64,000 nucleotides of DNA from Acidimicrobiaceae bacterium (GCA_020637235.1 JACJWG010000005.1:62001-126000); one strand, 5' to 3'. Positions 26,827 through 38,575 are shown, counted from the first letter of the stretch. Translations and numbers: made by a program. Notes: generated by a model not told the origin, from the sequence alone.

Positions 26827-28856
26827 GCAAAGCTCCCTTCGATGAGGCTGACGATGGCACGGCAGTGGTCACGGACGGCAGCGATCGACCTCGTCGGAGG
26901 GCGGGGACGCGCACCAGGGACCTCGTGGGCGGACACAGCGTACAGTTCGACCAACAGCGCCTCGTGTCCAGCAAGCACCGATCGCTGTCCCTGCCACAGG
27001 AACCACGCGGTCGACGACACGCGCTCGCCGGCGCCGGTGAACGACAGGCCGGTCGCGTCGGCGATGCGTGCGGCGAGCGGTCCGGTGAGTCCGGCACCCG
27101 ATCGCTGGGGTGCGTTCGCGACGTATCGGCCCGATCCGTACCAGGCCACCTGACCGTTCGGCGAGTGCACGTGCACCGTCATCGCCGGCGCCACCATCGC
27201 CGTGAAGCGCATCAGCGCTCGCGTCTCCGGCTGGCTCATCGTGCCGCCGTCCTTGTTGAGGTCGACCCCGGCCGCGTTGTACCGGCTGAGCGCGGCGTAC
27301 CCGTCCGGGTTGAGGGTCGGTACGAGCCACACGCCGACGTCACGCCACCGGTGTCGGCGCACGGCGTCGACGAACAGCAGGGGCGCGCACTCGTTGCCGT
27401 GCACCTGCCCGACGATCAACACCACCTGCGATGGTTCGGGCGGCCCGTGGTACTCGGCGCGGATCGCTCGTCCGTCGACCGAGGTGCCGATGCGTACCAC
27501 CGTACGGGCCTCGTCGGCGCCCTCGAGCGGCGGGACGCCCTCGGCGATCGTGTCGCATCGCCCGGTCGTGTCCGCAGGCATCGCACCGGAGGAGCTGACC
27601 GCCGTCCCGGAGGTGAGGGCACGGGCGCCGGTGAAGACGCCGTACTGGTCGACCACCACGTGCGTGCCGTGCGAGCTGAACACGGCGATCCCCCGCTCGC
27701 TCATCGCCACGATCGCCGAGTTCGACACCACCTCGAGCGGTCCGTTCGCATTGGCGGTCGAGGCGAGCGGGCGCGGGCTGCCGGCGGCGTGGAGCGTGAC
27801 GTACCCGGCTTCGGTGGTGTCGACCATCGTCACCGTGCCGAAGAACATGCCACCGTCGGCGCCGGTCCCCACCTCGAGGGTGCTGCCGGCGCGTACCCAC
27901 CCGGCGTCGCTGTAGCGCGTGTCGACCCGGCGGACGCCCGGGTCGAACGGCACGAAACGTCCGTCCGCCGACGCCTCTGCAGACGGCCCGGTGAAGTACC
28001 CCGAGACGTCGACGATCAGATCGGCCGCCACCGTGGTGTAGAGCGCGATCCCGTCGCCCGACGCGGGCACGATCGCCGCGGTCGCTCTGATCCGACCGGT
28101 GCCGCCGACGTTCAGCAACGAGGTGTCGGGCACCGGGGCGCCGCCGGCCATGGCCGTGACGTACCCGGACGGCCCGTGCGGGATCACGGTGATGTTCACC
28201 GCGAGCGCCACGGCGTCGCTCGGCACCCCTGCCGGCAGCGAGACGCCGAGCACACCACCGGCCGGTACGACGCCCGAGTCGCGTGTGTCGATCAGCCGAT
28301 GTGGTCCGAGGCCGACGAGGCGTCCGGCCCGTGGCGCCTCGGCGGCGACGAAGGTGCCGAGGAGATCGACGATCACCTCTCGAACGGCGGGACCGCTCGT
28401 GTGGACGTCGATCGCCCGGGCGTCCGACACGCGCACGACGGCCAGTCCCGACGCCGCGCCGGGGTCGGCGAGATTGACGTGCGAGGTGCCCGGTGCCGGC
28501 GCCCCGGCGGGTGTGGCCACCGCCCAGCCACGGCTCCCGACGACGGTGAGCGACACCAGCACCGAGTCGACGTCGGCGGCGAGCCACTCGCCGAGGTCGA
28601 CGCGCACCTGCCGGTCGGTCAGCCGCTGGCTGCGCAGTCCGAGGCGCGTGTCGGCGATCCGACTGGGGACGCCGGGGACGTAGGCGAGGCCCGGGCCGAC
28701 GACGTCGGCCGCCGCGACCGACGGGTTCGGCCCGCCGATCAGCACGCCGGCCGCCACCACCAGCGCGAGGACGACACCGATCGCCGTGCCGGCCGACGTG
28801 TGGGCGGCCGCACCGACGGATCGGCGCGCGACGAGTCCCGTTCCCCCGCGGTGCAT
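26823..28856 (-). CDS. Secreted M14-type metallopeptidase with three LDTR modules
   Basis: 677 residues. A signal peptide or anchor is at about 20-48 (GTAIGVVLALVVAAGVLIGG). Three diverged roughly 120-residue modules follow (about 55-440), marked by IADTR, LIDTR and RVDTR near their starts and VDLLGTF, VDVSGYF and VDQYGVF near their ends. The C-terminal domain has M14 features: HGNE zinc ligands (His486, Glu489), NPDGYAALSRYN, VDLNKDGG where other members have DLNRN, a third His in VHVHSPNG, and a candidate catalytic Glu in LLVELYA. The Arg-to-Lys change may alter substrate C-terminus binding. It probably trims wall peptides with the coupled L,D-transpeptidase. ATG 28856 has TACGAT 9 nt upstream, and a strong terminator separates it from the fasciclin gene. 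Confidence 0.82.
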   Translation of the reverse strand: MHRGGTGLVARRSVGAAAHTSAGTAIGVVLALVVAAGVLIGGPNPSVAAADVVGPGLAYVPGVPSRIADTRLGLRSQRLTDRQVRVDLGEWLAADVDSVLVSLTVVGSRGWAVATPAGAPAPGTSHVNLADPGAASGLAVVRVSDARAIDVHTSGPAVREVIVDLLGTFVAAEAPRAGRLVGLGPHRLIDTRDSGVVPAGGVLGVSLPAGVPSDAVALAVNITVIPHGPSGYVTAMAGGAPVPDTSLLNVGGTGRIRATAAIVPASGDGIALYTTVAADLIVDVSGYFTGPSAEASADGRFVPFDPGVRRVDTRYSDAGWVRAGSTLEVGTGADGGMFFGTVTMVDTTEAGYVTLHAAGSPRPLASTANANGPLEVVSNSAIVAMSERGIAVFSSHGTHVVVDQYGVFTGARALTSGTAVSSSGAMPADTTGRCDTIAEGVPPLEGADEARTVVRIGTSVDGRAIRAEYHGPPEPSQVVLIVGQVHGNECAPLLFVDAVRRHRWRDVGVWLVPTLNPDGYAALSRYNAAGVDLNKDGGTMSQPETRALMRFTAMVAPAMTVHVHSPNGQVAWYGSGRYVANAPQRSGAGLTGPLAARIADATGLSFTGAGERVSSTAWFLWQGQRSVLAGHEALLVELYAVSAHEVPGARPRPPTRSIAAVRDHCRAIVSLIEGSFA

Positions 28857-28876
28857 CGGGTGGGCATCGTAGGCGC

Positions 28877-28913
28877 CGCACGCGGGCGCGCGGGGGGTTC
28901 GCGCCCGCGTGCG
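28877..28913 (-). terminator. Strong hairpin after the fasciclin gene
   Basis: A perfect 14-bp stem: left arm 28877-28890, right arm 28900-28913, 9-nt loop. It starts 15 nt after the fasciclin stop on the minus strand. There is no U tract. Confidence 0.75.
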
Positions 28914-28928
28914 AGCCGAGCTCGGCGG

Positions 28929-29585
28929 TCAGCCCGCCGGGAGGATGACGGTGTCGATCACCTGGATCAGGCCGTTGTCGGCCGGGATGTCGGCCTCGAC
29001 GATGGTCGCGCCGCCGACGGTGATGGTGGTGCCGTCGTTGGTGACCGGGATGGAGGTGCCGGCCACGGTGATCAGGTTGCTGAAGATGCCGATCGAGCTC
29101 GCCTCCTGAGCGATGCCGATGACGTGACCCTGCAGCACCGTGGCGAGGGTCGCCGGATCGGCGAGCAGGGCGTCGAGTGCCGCCGGGTCCACCTTCGCGA
29201 AGGCCTCGTCGGTGGGGGCGAGCAACGTGAGTTCGCCGCTGCTCAGGGTCTCGGTGAGTCCGGCGGCCTCGACGGCCGTGAGCAAGGTGGTGAACGTGCC
29301 CCGTTCGGTGAGCACGTCGACGATCGTGCCGATCGCGGCCTCGGTCGTCTCGGGCGCGGCGTCGGTCGTCTCCACCGCTGCCTCGGTCGTCTCGACCGCG
29401 GCCTCGGTGGTGGCCGGGGCCTCGGTGGTCTCGACGGCGGCGGCCGTCGTCTCGGCGGCGGCCGAGGTGGCCGAGGTGGCTGATGCCGCGGTCGTGGCGG
29501 TGGTCTCGTCGTCGTCGCCACCGCAGGCGGCGAGGACCAGCGAGGACACGACGAGGGGCAGGACGAGGGCGCGGACGCGCGACAT
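28929..29585 (-). CDS. Fasciclin (FAS1) domain lipoprotein
   Basis: 218 residues. The signal peptide ends in the lipobox LAAC, so Cys21 is lipidated and the protein is anchored outside the membrane. A low-complexity Thr/Ala/Glu spacer covers about 22-88. The FAS1 domain follows ([33 protein letters not shown]; the conserved H in LQGHVIG; final [11 protein letters not shown]). FAS1 domains mediate adhesion or matrix contact; mycobacterial MPT70/83 are relatives. The start ATG 29585 has GGAG about 8 nt upstream and a leader that carries a 17-bp palindrome. It is divergent from clpB. Confidence 0.92.
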   Translation of the reverse strand: MSRVRALVLPLVVSSLVLAACGGDDDETTATTAASATSATSAAAETTAAAVETTEAPATTEAAVETTEAAVETTDAAPETTEAAIGTIVDVLTERGTFTTLLTAVEAAGLTETLSSGELTLLAPTDEAFAKVDPAALDALLADPATLATVLQGHVIGIAQEASSIGIFSNLITVAGTSIPVTNDGTTITVGGATIVEADIPADNGLIQVIDTVILPAG

Positions 29586-29659
29586 GGCAGGGGCTCCAGG
29601 GGGTTCGGGGGGTGTGCGACCGCTCCGGGGAGCGCGCCGATCGGTCCATGTTGTCGTCT

Positions 29660-29676
29660 CGTTGCACGATGCAACG
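29660..29676. promoter_or_regulatory. Palindrome CGTTGCA-CGA-TGCAACG between the fasciclin gene and clpB
   Basis: A perfect 7-bp inverted repeat with a 3-bp spacer, 75 bp upstream of the fasciclin start and about 100 bp upstream of clpB. It may be an operator for the fasciclin promoter; the cognate regulator is unknown. Confidence 0.4.
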
Positions 29677-29728
29677 AAGCCCGTCGACGCATGTGTCCGA
29701 TGTCATAGTCATCCGACTGAGGCGGAAG

Positions 29729-29747
29729 TTGATACGTCACGTGTCAA
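29729..29747. promoter_or_regulatory. HAIR-like element (candidate HspR site) at clpB
   Basis: TTGATA-N7-TGTCAA is an imperfect inverted repeat. TTGA and TCAA are 11 bp apart, exactly as in the HspR consensus CTTGAGT-N7-ACTCAAG. The right half overlaps the expected -35 position of the clpB promoter (-10 TACACT at 29764-29769). Confidence 0.55.
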
Positions 29748-29763
29748 GTTTCGTGCGTCGGGT

Positions 29764-29769
29764 TACACT
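29764..29769 (+). promoter_or_regulatory. -10 box of a leaderless clpB promoter
   Basis: TACACT lies 6 nt before the clpB ATG, so transcription should start at or next to the A of the start codon. There is no Shine-Dalgarno sequence. The -35 region overlaps the HAIR-like repeat. Confidence 0.55.
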
Positions 29770-29775
29770 GCCCGC

Positions 29776-32259
<2,484 letters not shown>

Positions 32260-32359
32260 ACCACTCGTCAGGGTTTCCTCACGATCGAGCCGTCCTGCTG
32301 GACGTCCGACCCCCCGGGCGGACGGTCGGGACGGGACACGAGAGCGAGGTCAGCACGCG

Positions 32360-33292
32360 ATGGCGCAACGGTTCGGCACCCCGACATCACTCGCCGGCGA
32401 GGTGGACGAGCGTCCACGCGACCCGATGCTGGTGCACGCCGAGGCCATCGCCGCGGCTGCGGCCCAGTTGCGTCCGCTCTCGCACAGCGCCGCGCAGCTC
32501 ATCGCGATGAACGCCGCCGACGACGTGTCGAGTGCCGACGTGGTGCAACTCGTGTCGCACGACCAGGTGCTGGCGGCCGCGGTGCTGCGCGAGGCGAACT
32601 CCGCCGCGTCGGGTGCCACGTCCGGCATCACCGCGATCGACCAGGCCGTCGTGCGGCTCGGGATGCAGCGTGTGCTGTCGTTGTCGATCCGGCTGTCGCT
32701 GTCGGACGAGCTGCACGAGGCGGTGCCCGAGTACGGCATGACCGACGGTGAGCTGGGCCTGCTGTCGGTGGTGGGCTCGATCGCCGCCGAGGTCGTGCGC
32801 GAGCGCGCCACGGTGCGCCTCCCGGCAGAGGTGAACACGGCGGCGTTGCTGCGCGACATCGGTCTGCTGGTGCTCGCCCGCTTCCTCGACACCCCGCACC
32901 GGCTGCTGCTCGACGTGGTCCGCGACACCGGGAGCGATCTCCCCGCCGGCGAGCGCATGGTGCTCGACGCGAACCACGGCGAGGCCGGCGGACTGCTCTG
33001 CCAGCAGTGGCGACTGCCCGAGACGGTGCGTCTCGGCGTGCAGTACCACCACGACCCCGTCGCCTGCGACGAGCCGATCGCCCACGGTGTGTTCCTCGCC
33101 GACGTCCTCGCCCATCTCGTCTGCGAACGGACCGGCGGCCGGTGGTCGCACAGCGCCCCCGACCCCGACGTGATGGCCGAGTCGGCCGTGGCGATCGGTC
33201 TCGACCTGTCGAGCGTCGACACCCTCGTCGACACCGTGATCACACGCTTCGAGATGCGCGACACGGGGTTGTCGCTGCACGTACCGAGCTGA
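32360..33292 (+). CDS. HDOD-domain signalling protein
   Basis: 310 residues, nearly all an HDOD domain. The typical run is LRPLSHSAAQLIAMNAADDVSSADVVQLVSHDQVLAAAVLREANSA in outline, followed by ITAIDQAVVRLGMQRVLSLSI. A later NHGEAGGLLCQQWRLPETV corresponds to the degenerate HD part. HDOD proteins lack phosphodiesterase residues and act as scaffolds in stress, motility or c-di-GMP signalling. The 100-bp gap after clpB contains G/C inverted repeats that may end the clpB transcript, and a GCGAGGT ribosome-binding site precedes ATG 32360. A 107-bp gap follows in which I see only the leaderless promoter of the ABC gene. Confidence 0.85.
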   Translation: MAQRFGTPTSLAGEVDERPRDPMLVHAEAIAAAAAQLRPLSHSAAQLIAMNAADDVSSADVVQLVSHDQVLAAAVLREANSAASGATSGITAIDQAVVRLGMQRVLSLSIRLSLSDELHEAVPEYGMTDGELGLLSVVGSIAAEVVRERATVRLPAEVNTAALLRDIGLLVLARFLDTPHRLLLDVVRDTGSDLPAGERMVLDANHGEAGGLLCQQWRLPETVRLGVQYHHDPVACDEPIAHGVFLADVLAHLVCERTGGRWSHSAPDPDVMAESAVAIGLDLSSVDTLVDTVITRFEMRDTGLSLHVPS

Positions 33293-33399
33293 TCCTCCGT
33301 CCGGCCGACTGGGTGCGGCTCGTGGATCCCACCCCGGTCGGGGAGATCGTCGGGCTCTGACCCGACCACCGCAGCCGACGCCTGCGTAGTGTCGCGGCG

Positions 33400-35265
33400 A
33401 TGGATCCCGACGGGCCGTGGTCGAGCTTCGAACCGCTCGGCGTGCCCGACGGCCACGACACGCGACCGCCACGCGCCGTGATCGATCCTCGCGCCGATCG
33501 TTCCTGGTTGCGGCGCATGTGGCCACTGCTCGCGGCGCGGCGCGTTCGGTTCGGCGGAGCGCTGGTGGCGGCGCTCGTCGCGATGGTGGCCGGTGTGATG
33601 ATCCCGCGGGTGACGATGAGTGCGATCGACGACGGACTCCGGGCACGCACCCGACCGCTCGAGGACTTCGTGTGGATCCTGGCCGGCCTCGCCCTCGCAC
33701 GTGCGGTGCTCACCTACTGGTACCGCACCACGCTCTACACGATCGCGTACGACTTCGAGAGCGACCTGCGCACCTCGATGTTCGGTCACCTCACACGGAT
33801 GGACTTCGCGTTCTACGACCGGGTGCAGGCGGGCCAGCTGATCTCACGCGCCAATTCCGACATCCGCTCCGTGCAGATGTTCCTCACCTTCACCCCACTC
33901 ATCTCGCTCAACCTGGTCAGCTTCGCCGTGGCGATCGCGCTGATGCTGTCGATCCACGTCGGGCTCACCCTCGTCGCCGTGGCCACCCTGCCGTTCACCT
34001 ATGTGTCCGGCTCGAAGCTGCGCAACATCTCGTTCCCGATGAGCTGGATCGTGCAGGGCCGACAGGCGGAGATCACGACCATCGTCGACGAGAACATCCA
34101 GGGTGTCCGGGTGGTGAAGGGGTTCGCCGCAGAGGAACGCGAGCTCCGCAAGCTCGCCGGCGCCGCCACTCGACTTCGGTGGGCGAACGTGAAGCTGAAC
34201 GATGCTCGGGCGCGGTGGGGTCCGCTGACGGAGAACCTGCCCCGGCTCGGGCTCGCCGGGGTGCTGCTCTACGGCGGGGTGCTCGCGATCGACGGCGTCG
34301 TGAGCATCGGTGCGATCGTCGCGTTCAACGCCTACGTCGTGCTGCTGCAGATGCCGTTCCGGTTCCTCAGCTTCATCCTGATCATGGGCCAGCGCGCATC
34401 GGCGTCGGCGTCGCGCATCTTCGAGGTGCTGGACGAACGACCGACGGTCACCGACCGTCCCGGCGCGATCGACCTGGTGTCGCCTCGCGGTGCCGTCGAG
34501 TTCGACGGGGTGACGTTCGGCTACGCCGGCGGCGAACCGGTGCTGCGCGACCTGAGCCTGCGGATCGAGCCCGGCGAGACGATCGCGATCGTCGGCCGCA
34601 CGGGGAGCGGCAAGAGCACCGTCGCCCGGCTGCTCACCCGCTTCTACGACGTGCAGCAGGGCGCCGTGCGCCTCGACGGCCACGACGTGCGCGACCTCAC
34701 GCTCGCGAGCGTGCGTCACCACGTGGGCGTGGTGCTCGACGACCCGTTCCTGTTCTCCGCGAGCGTGCACGACAACATCGCCTTCGCTCGTCCCGACGCC
34801 GACCGAGCGAGCGTCGAACGTGCGGCGCGGGCGGCGCAGGCCGACGGCTTCGTTCGCGAGTTGGCCGACGGCTACGACGCCGTGGTCGGCGAGCGTGGCT
34901 ACGACCTGTCGGGCGGACAGCGCCAGCGCATCTCGATCGCCCGCACCCTGCTCGCCGATCCTGCGGTGCTCGTGCTCGACGACGCCACCTCGGCGATCGA
35001 CGTGCAGGTCGAGCAGCAGATCCACGCCGCGCTGCACGGCGTGCTCGGCACGCGGACCACCGTCCTGATCGCCCACCGGCTCTCGACGATCGCCCTGGCC
35101 GATCGAGTGGTGCTGCTCGACGACGGCCGGGTGGTGGCGCAGGGCACCCACGCCGAGCTGCTGGCCACCGATGCCCGCTATGCCGCGGTGCTGGCCCAGG
35201 TGACGAGCGATGCTGCAGGCGACGACGCACGCGACGCCGCCGCAGAGGCGGTGGCGGGCGAATGA
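33400..35265 (+). CDS. ABC exporter half-transporter, degenerate-site subunit
   Basis: 621 residues: six-helix ABC membrane domain (about 30-330) fused to an ATPase domain. Walker A is GRTGSGKST (about 398) and the signature LSGGQRQRIS is canonical. Two key positions are changed: the Q-loop reads VVLDDPF instead of V-P-Q-x-P-F, and the catalytic Glu after Walker B is Asp (VLVLDDATSAID). Such changes mark the non-hydrolysing site of heterodimeric exporters (TM287/288, BmrCD). The start ATG 33400 has TAGTGT-N7 upstream and is leaderless. It overlaps the second subunit by 4 bp (ATGA). Confidence 0.93.
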   Translation: MDPDGPWSSFEPLGVPDGHDTRPPRAVIDPRADRSWLRRMWPLLAARRVRFGGALVAALVAMVAGVMIPRVTMSAIDDGLRARTRPLEDFVWILAGLALARAVLTYWYRTTLYTIAYDFESDLRTSMFGHLTRMDFAFYDRVQAGQLISRANSDIRSVQMFLTFTPLISLNLVSFAVAIALMLSIHVGLTLVAVATLPFTYVSGSKLRNISFPMSWIVQGRQAEITTIVDENIQGVRVVKGFAAEERELRKLAGAATRLRWANVKLNDARARWGPLTENLPRLGLAGVLLYGGVLAIDGVVSIGAIVAFNAYVVLLQMPFRFLSFILIMGQRASASASRIFEVLDERPTVTDRPGAIDLVSPRGAVEFDGVTFGYAGGEPVLRDLSLRIEPGETIAIVGRTGSGKSTVARLLTRFYDVQQGAVRLDGHDVRDLTLASVRHHVGVVLDDPFLFSASVHDNIAFARPDADRASVERAARAAQADGFVRELADGYDAVVGERGYDLSGGQRQRISIARTLLADPAVLVLDDATSAIDVQVEQQIHAALHGVLGTRTTVLIAHRLSTIALADRVVLLDDGRVVAQGTHAELLATDARYAAVLAQVTSDAAGDDARDAAAEAVAGE

Positions 35266-37172
35266 TGTTCGGGCCGGCGGGTGGGGGCTTCGGCCCGGGC
35301 GGGGCCCAGACGAGCGCGGCCGCTGGGCTGCCGTTCGCCGGTGTGCCGGCCGAGCTGCGCGACCGAGCCGAACGGATCCTGGCCACCGAGCCCGAGCACC
35401 CTCGGCCCGATGTGCACTTCGAGGCGGCGGTCACCGATCGCGTGCCGTTCACGTTGCGCAGCTTCCTCGGGGCCCATCGCGGACGGCTCGCGCTCGCGTT
35501 CGGGCTCGTCGTCGTCGAGACCCTGGCGCTGCAGGCGGGAGGCGTGCTCACCCAACAGGGCATCGACCACGGCATCACCCCGGGTCGCACCGGGGTGGTG
35601 GTGGCCGTCGCGCTCGCCTACCTCGGATCGGTGGTGATCGCCACGCTCGCAGGCGCGGCCCGGGTGTCGTTCACGGGTCGCCTCGGTGAGCGGCTGCTCT
35701 ACGAGCTGCGCCTCCGCGTGTTCTCGCACCTGCAGCGGCTGTCGATCGACTTCTACACCGACGAACGCGCCGGTCGGCTGCTCACCCGCATGACGAGCGA
35801 CATCGACGCCCTGCAGCAGTTGTTCCAGGACGGACTCGTCAACCTGGCGGTCCAGGGCCTCACGCTGATCGCCGTCACGGTCATCCTGTTCGTCCTCGAG
35901 CCGACGCTCGCCACGATCACCGTCCTGGTCGTGGTGCCGGCGCTCACGCTCGTCACCCTGTGGTATCGCTCGGCGAGCGACCGCTCGTATGCCGCGGTGC
36001 GCGACCGCATCGCCGACGTCCTCGCCGATCTCAGCGAGACGCTGCAGGGCGTGCGGATCGTGACCGCGTTCAATCGGCGCCGGCACGACGTGATGGTGCA
36101 CCGGCGGGTGGTGCGCCGGTACCGCGACGCGAACGTGGTGACCGCGCGCCAGGGCGGTCTCTACGGGCCGGCTGCCGACCTGCTCGGCGCGATCGCGCAG
36201 CTCGTCATCCTGCTCGTCGGCGGCCGCATGGTCCTGCGTGGCGAGCTGTCGATCGGCACCCTCGCGGCCTTCGTGCTGTATCTGACGTCGTTCTTCGCGC
36301 CGATCCAGCAGCTCGTGCAGCTCTACACCACGTACCAGTCGGGGCAGGCCGCGGTGACGAAGCTGCGCGAGCTGCTCGCCACCGAGCCGTCGGTGCCCGA
36401 ATCGGCCACGGCGATCGACCTGCCGCCGATCGAGGGTCGGGTCGAGCTCGACCACGTGTGGTTCGGTTACCGCCCGGACGTACCGGTGTTGCGGGACGTG
36501 ACGATCACGATCGAGCCCGGCGAGACGTTCGCGTTGGTCGGAGCGACCGGTTCGGGCAAGTCGACGATCGCCAAGCTCGTCACTCGTTTCCACGACCCGA
36601 TCGCCGGCGTGGTGCGCATCGACGGCCACGACCTGCGCGACGTGTCGCTCGCGTCGTTGCGTCGCCAACTCGGCGTGGTTCCCCAGGAGCCGTTCCTCTT
36701 CGCGGCGAGCGTCCGCGACAACGTCGCGTTCGGGCGGCCCGACGCGTCCGACGCCGACGTACGCGAGGCCTGCGCGGCGGTGGGGCTCGGCGAGTTGCTC
36801 GAACGGCTGCCCGAGGGACTCGACACGTTCGTCCACGAACGAGGGGTGAGCCTGTCGAGCGGCGAACGTCAGCTGCTCGCGCTGGCTCGTGCCTTTCTCG
36901 CTCGGCCGCGAGTGTTGGTGCTCGACGAGGCGACGTCGAGCCTCGACCTCGAGTCGGAGACCGTGGTGGAGCGTGCCCTCGACGCCGTCCTCGAGGGACG
37001 GACCGCGATCCTGATCGCACATCGGCTCGCCACGGCGATGCGAGCCGACCGGATCGCGGTCGTCGAGGCGGGCGAGGTCGTCGAGCTCGGCACACCGGCC
37101 GACCTGCGAGCGCTCGGCGGACGGTGGGCGGCGATGGAGGCCACCTGGCACCGCCACGCCGAACCGCGTTGA
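35262..37172 (+). CDS. ABC exporter half-transporter, catalytic-site subunit
   Basis: 636 residues: a 60-residue Gly-rich cytoplasmic extension, six membrane helices (about 75-370), then an ATPase domain. Walker A is GATGSGKST (about 426), the Q-loop VVPQEPFLF is intact and Walker B is VLVLDEATSSLD with the catalytic Glu. Its signature is LSSGERQLLA, off-consensus. That fits the heterodimer: its signature completes the partner's degenerate site while the partner's LSGGQ completes this active site. It probably exports drugs, lipids or peptides; the substrate is unknown. ATG 35262 (or the adjacent 35265) overlaps the first subunit. Confidence 0.93.
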   Translation: MMFGPAGGGFGPGGAQTSAAAGLPFAGVPAELRDRAERILATEPEHPRPDVHFEAAVTDRVPFTLRSFLGAHRGRLALAFGLVVVETLALQAGGVLTQQGIDHGITPGRTGVVVAVALAYLGSVVIATLAGAARVSFTGRLGERLLYELRLRVFSHLQRLSIDFYTDERAGRLLTRMTSDIDALQQLFQDGLVNLAVQGLTLIAVTVILFVLEPTLATITVLVVVPALTLVTLWYRSASDRSYAAVRDRIADVLADLSETLQGVRIVTAFNRRRHDVMVHRRVVRRYRDANVVTARQGGLYGPAADLLGAIAQLVILLVGGRMVLRGELSIGTLAAFVLYLTSFFAPIQQLVQLYTTYQSGQAAVTKLRELLATEPSVPESATAIDLPPIEGRVELDHVWFGYRPDVPVLRDVTITIEPGETFALVGATGSGKSTIAKLVTRFHDPIAGVVRIDGHDLRDVSLASLRRQLGVVPQEPFLFAASVRDNVAFGRPDASDADVREACAAVGLGELLERLPEGLDTFVHERGVSLSSGERQLLALARAFLARPRVLVLDEATSSLDLESETVVERALDAVLEGRTAILIAHRLATAMRADRIAVVEAGEVVELGTPADLRALGGRWAAMEATWHRHAEPR

Positions 37173-37210
37173 CGGGCCCCTGACGAACTCTTCCGGGGAC
37201 GCTGCCTCCA

Positions 37211-38551
37211 GTGGGGGCGCGCACCGCCGATACCTCGTACGTGGTGGACGCAGCCGACATCGCCCATCTCCTCCGGCGGACCGAGTTCGTCGCGCGACCG
37301 GCTCGTGTCGCGGAGCTCTCGGCGCTCGCGACACTCACCGAGGTGGTCGACGACGTGCTCGACCTGGCGCGCAACGGCGACCCGCAGCTGCCGGCCGAAC
37401 TCGCGGTGCACGACAGTTCGAACTCGTGGACCCAGCGGGTGAACGCGACGTACTGGTGGCTCGATCAGATGGCTACCCGCCCGCGTCCGTTCCAGGAGCG
37501 CATGACGCTGTTCTGGCACAACCACTTCGTCAGCGAGTGGGACGTCGTCGGACGGACCGACCAGATGATGGCGCAGAACCAGCTGTTCCGGTCGATGGCG
37601 CTCGGCGACTTCCGGGCGCTCACCCACGCGATGGCGCTGCAGCCGGCGATGCTGATCTACCTGTCGAACGGCGTGAACGTGAAGGGTGCGCCGAACCAGA
37701 ACTTCGCTCGCGAGCTGATGGAGCTGTTCACCCTCGGGGTCGGCAACTACACCGAGGACGACGTGGCCGCTGCGGCTCGGGCCTGGACCGGGCACAACTA
37801 CAACGGCACCACCCGCCAGTACGTGTTCCGGTCCGAGAAGCACGACTACGGCGACAAGACGTTGTTCGGGATCACCCGCAACTGGGATGGTCCCGAGACG
37901 ATCGACGAGATCCTGCTGAACAACCCGGGCAAGCAGCTCGTCGCGGCGAGGTTCGTGGCGAAGAAGGCCTGGGAGGCGTTCGCCCACCAGGGGCCACCGG
38001 CCGGTGTCGTGGAGGCGCTCGGCGACGTGTTCGTCGCGAGTGGGCTGTCGGTACGCGAGCTGATGCGTGCGCTGTTCAACCGACCCGAGTTCTACACCGA
38101 CTTGGCCAGGCGCGGGCTGGTGCGTTCGCCGGTCGAGTGGGTGGTGGCGCTCCTCGTGCAGACCGGGCTCGCCGCCGCGTCGACCAAGGCGTTCGACCTC
38201 GGTGAATCGATGGGGCAACGGCTCTTCGACCCGCCCAACGTGGCCGGCTGGAAGTCGAACGAGTACTGGATGACCACGAGCGCGATCAGCGGTCGGGCCA
38301 ATCTGGCGAAGAAGGTGGCAGCGGCCGTGCGGGCGAACGGCAGCTTCGACCACCTGATCACGATGTCGGTCGGCGATTCGGTCGACGCCGTGGCGACGTG
38401 GCTCGGCATCACCCTTGCCCCGGTGACCCGCCAGTCGTTGATCGACGCCCACCAGGCCGAGCGGATCGCCACCAACGGCTCGAACGCGAAGGCGATCACC
38501 AACCTGCTCGTCATGGCGATGCTCACCGCCGAGATGCACGTCCCGAGCTGA
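37211..38551 (+). CDS. DUF1800 family protein
   Basis: 446 residues of the DUF1800 family, usually encoded beside DUF1501 proteins. Conserved stretches are AHLLRRTEFV, MTLFWHNHFVSEW, QNQLFRSMALGDF, PNQNFARELMELFTLGVGNYT, AARAWTGHNY and LFDPPNVAGWKS. Function is unknown; the pair is thought to act at the cell surface or in secretion. No clear signal peptide is seen. The GTG at 37211 is the only in-frame start before the conserved region. The gap to the DUF1501 gene is 24 bp, so they are one operon. Confidence 0.9.
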   Translation: MGARTADTSYVVDAADIAHLLRRTEFVARPARVAELSALATLTEVVDDVLDLARNGDPQLPAELAVHDSSNSWTQRVNATYWWLDQMATRPRPFQERMTLFWHNHFVSEWDVVGRTDQMMAQNQLFRSMALGDFRALTHAMALQPAMLIYLSNGVNVKGAPNQNFARELMELFTLGVGNYTEDDVAAAARAWTGHNYNGTTRQYVFRSEKHDYGDKTLFGITRNWDGPETIDEILLNNPGKQLVAARFVAKKAWEAFAHQGPPAGVVEALGDVFVASGLSVRELMRALFNRPEFYTDLARRGLVRSPVEWVVALLVQTGLAAASTKAFDLGESMGQRLFDPPNVAGWKSNEYWMTTSAISGRANLAKKVAAAVRANGSFDHLITMSVGDSVDAVATWLGITLAPVTRQSLIDAHQAERIATNGSNAKAITNLLVMAMLTAEMHVPS

Positions 38552-38575
38552 CCCGAAGCCGACGAGGAGTTGACC

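Noticed and set aside
25405..27153. 582-codon plus-strand ORF rich in Gly, antisense to the repeat-bearing transpeptidase gene
   Set aside because: It mirrors the A/C-rich coding strand of the tandem repeats, has no motif, and the minus strand carries a signal peptide and a YkuD catalytic domain.
29140..29775. In-frame 212-codon extension upstream of clpB
   Set aside because: The extension is antisense to the fasciclin gene. The family N-terminus and a -10 box both place the start at 29776.
32260..32359. Possible c-di-GMP riboswitch before the HDOD gene
   Set aside because: I see G/C inverted repeats only, and none of the conserved GEMM core bases; a terminator of clpB is simpler.
33293..33360. 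Extra coding (ending PVGEIVGL) after the HDOD gene, suggesting a frameshifted C-terminus
   Set aside because: The HDOD protein already has full family length, and the frame shows no recognisable conserved sequence.
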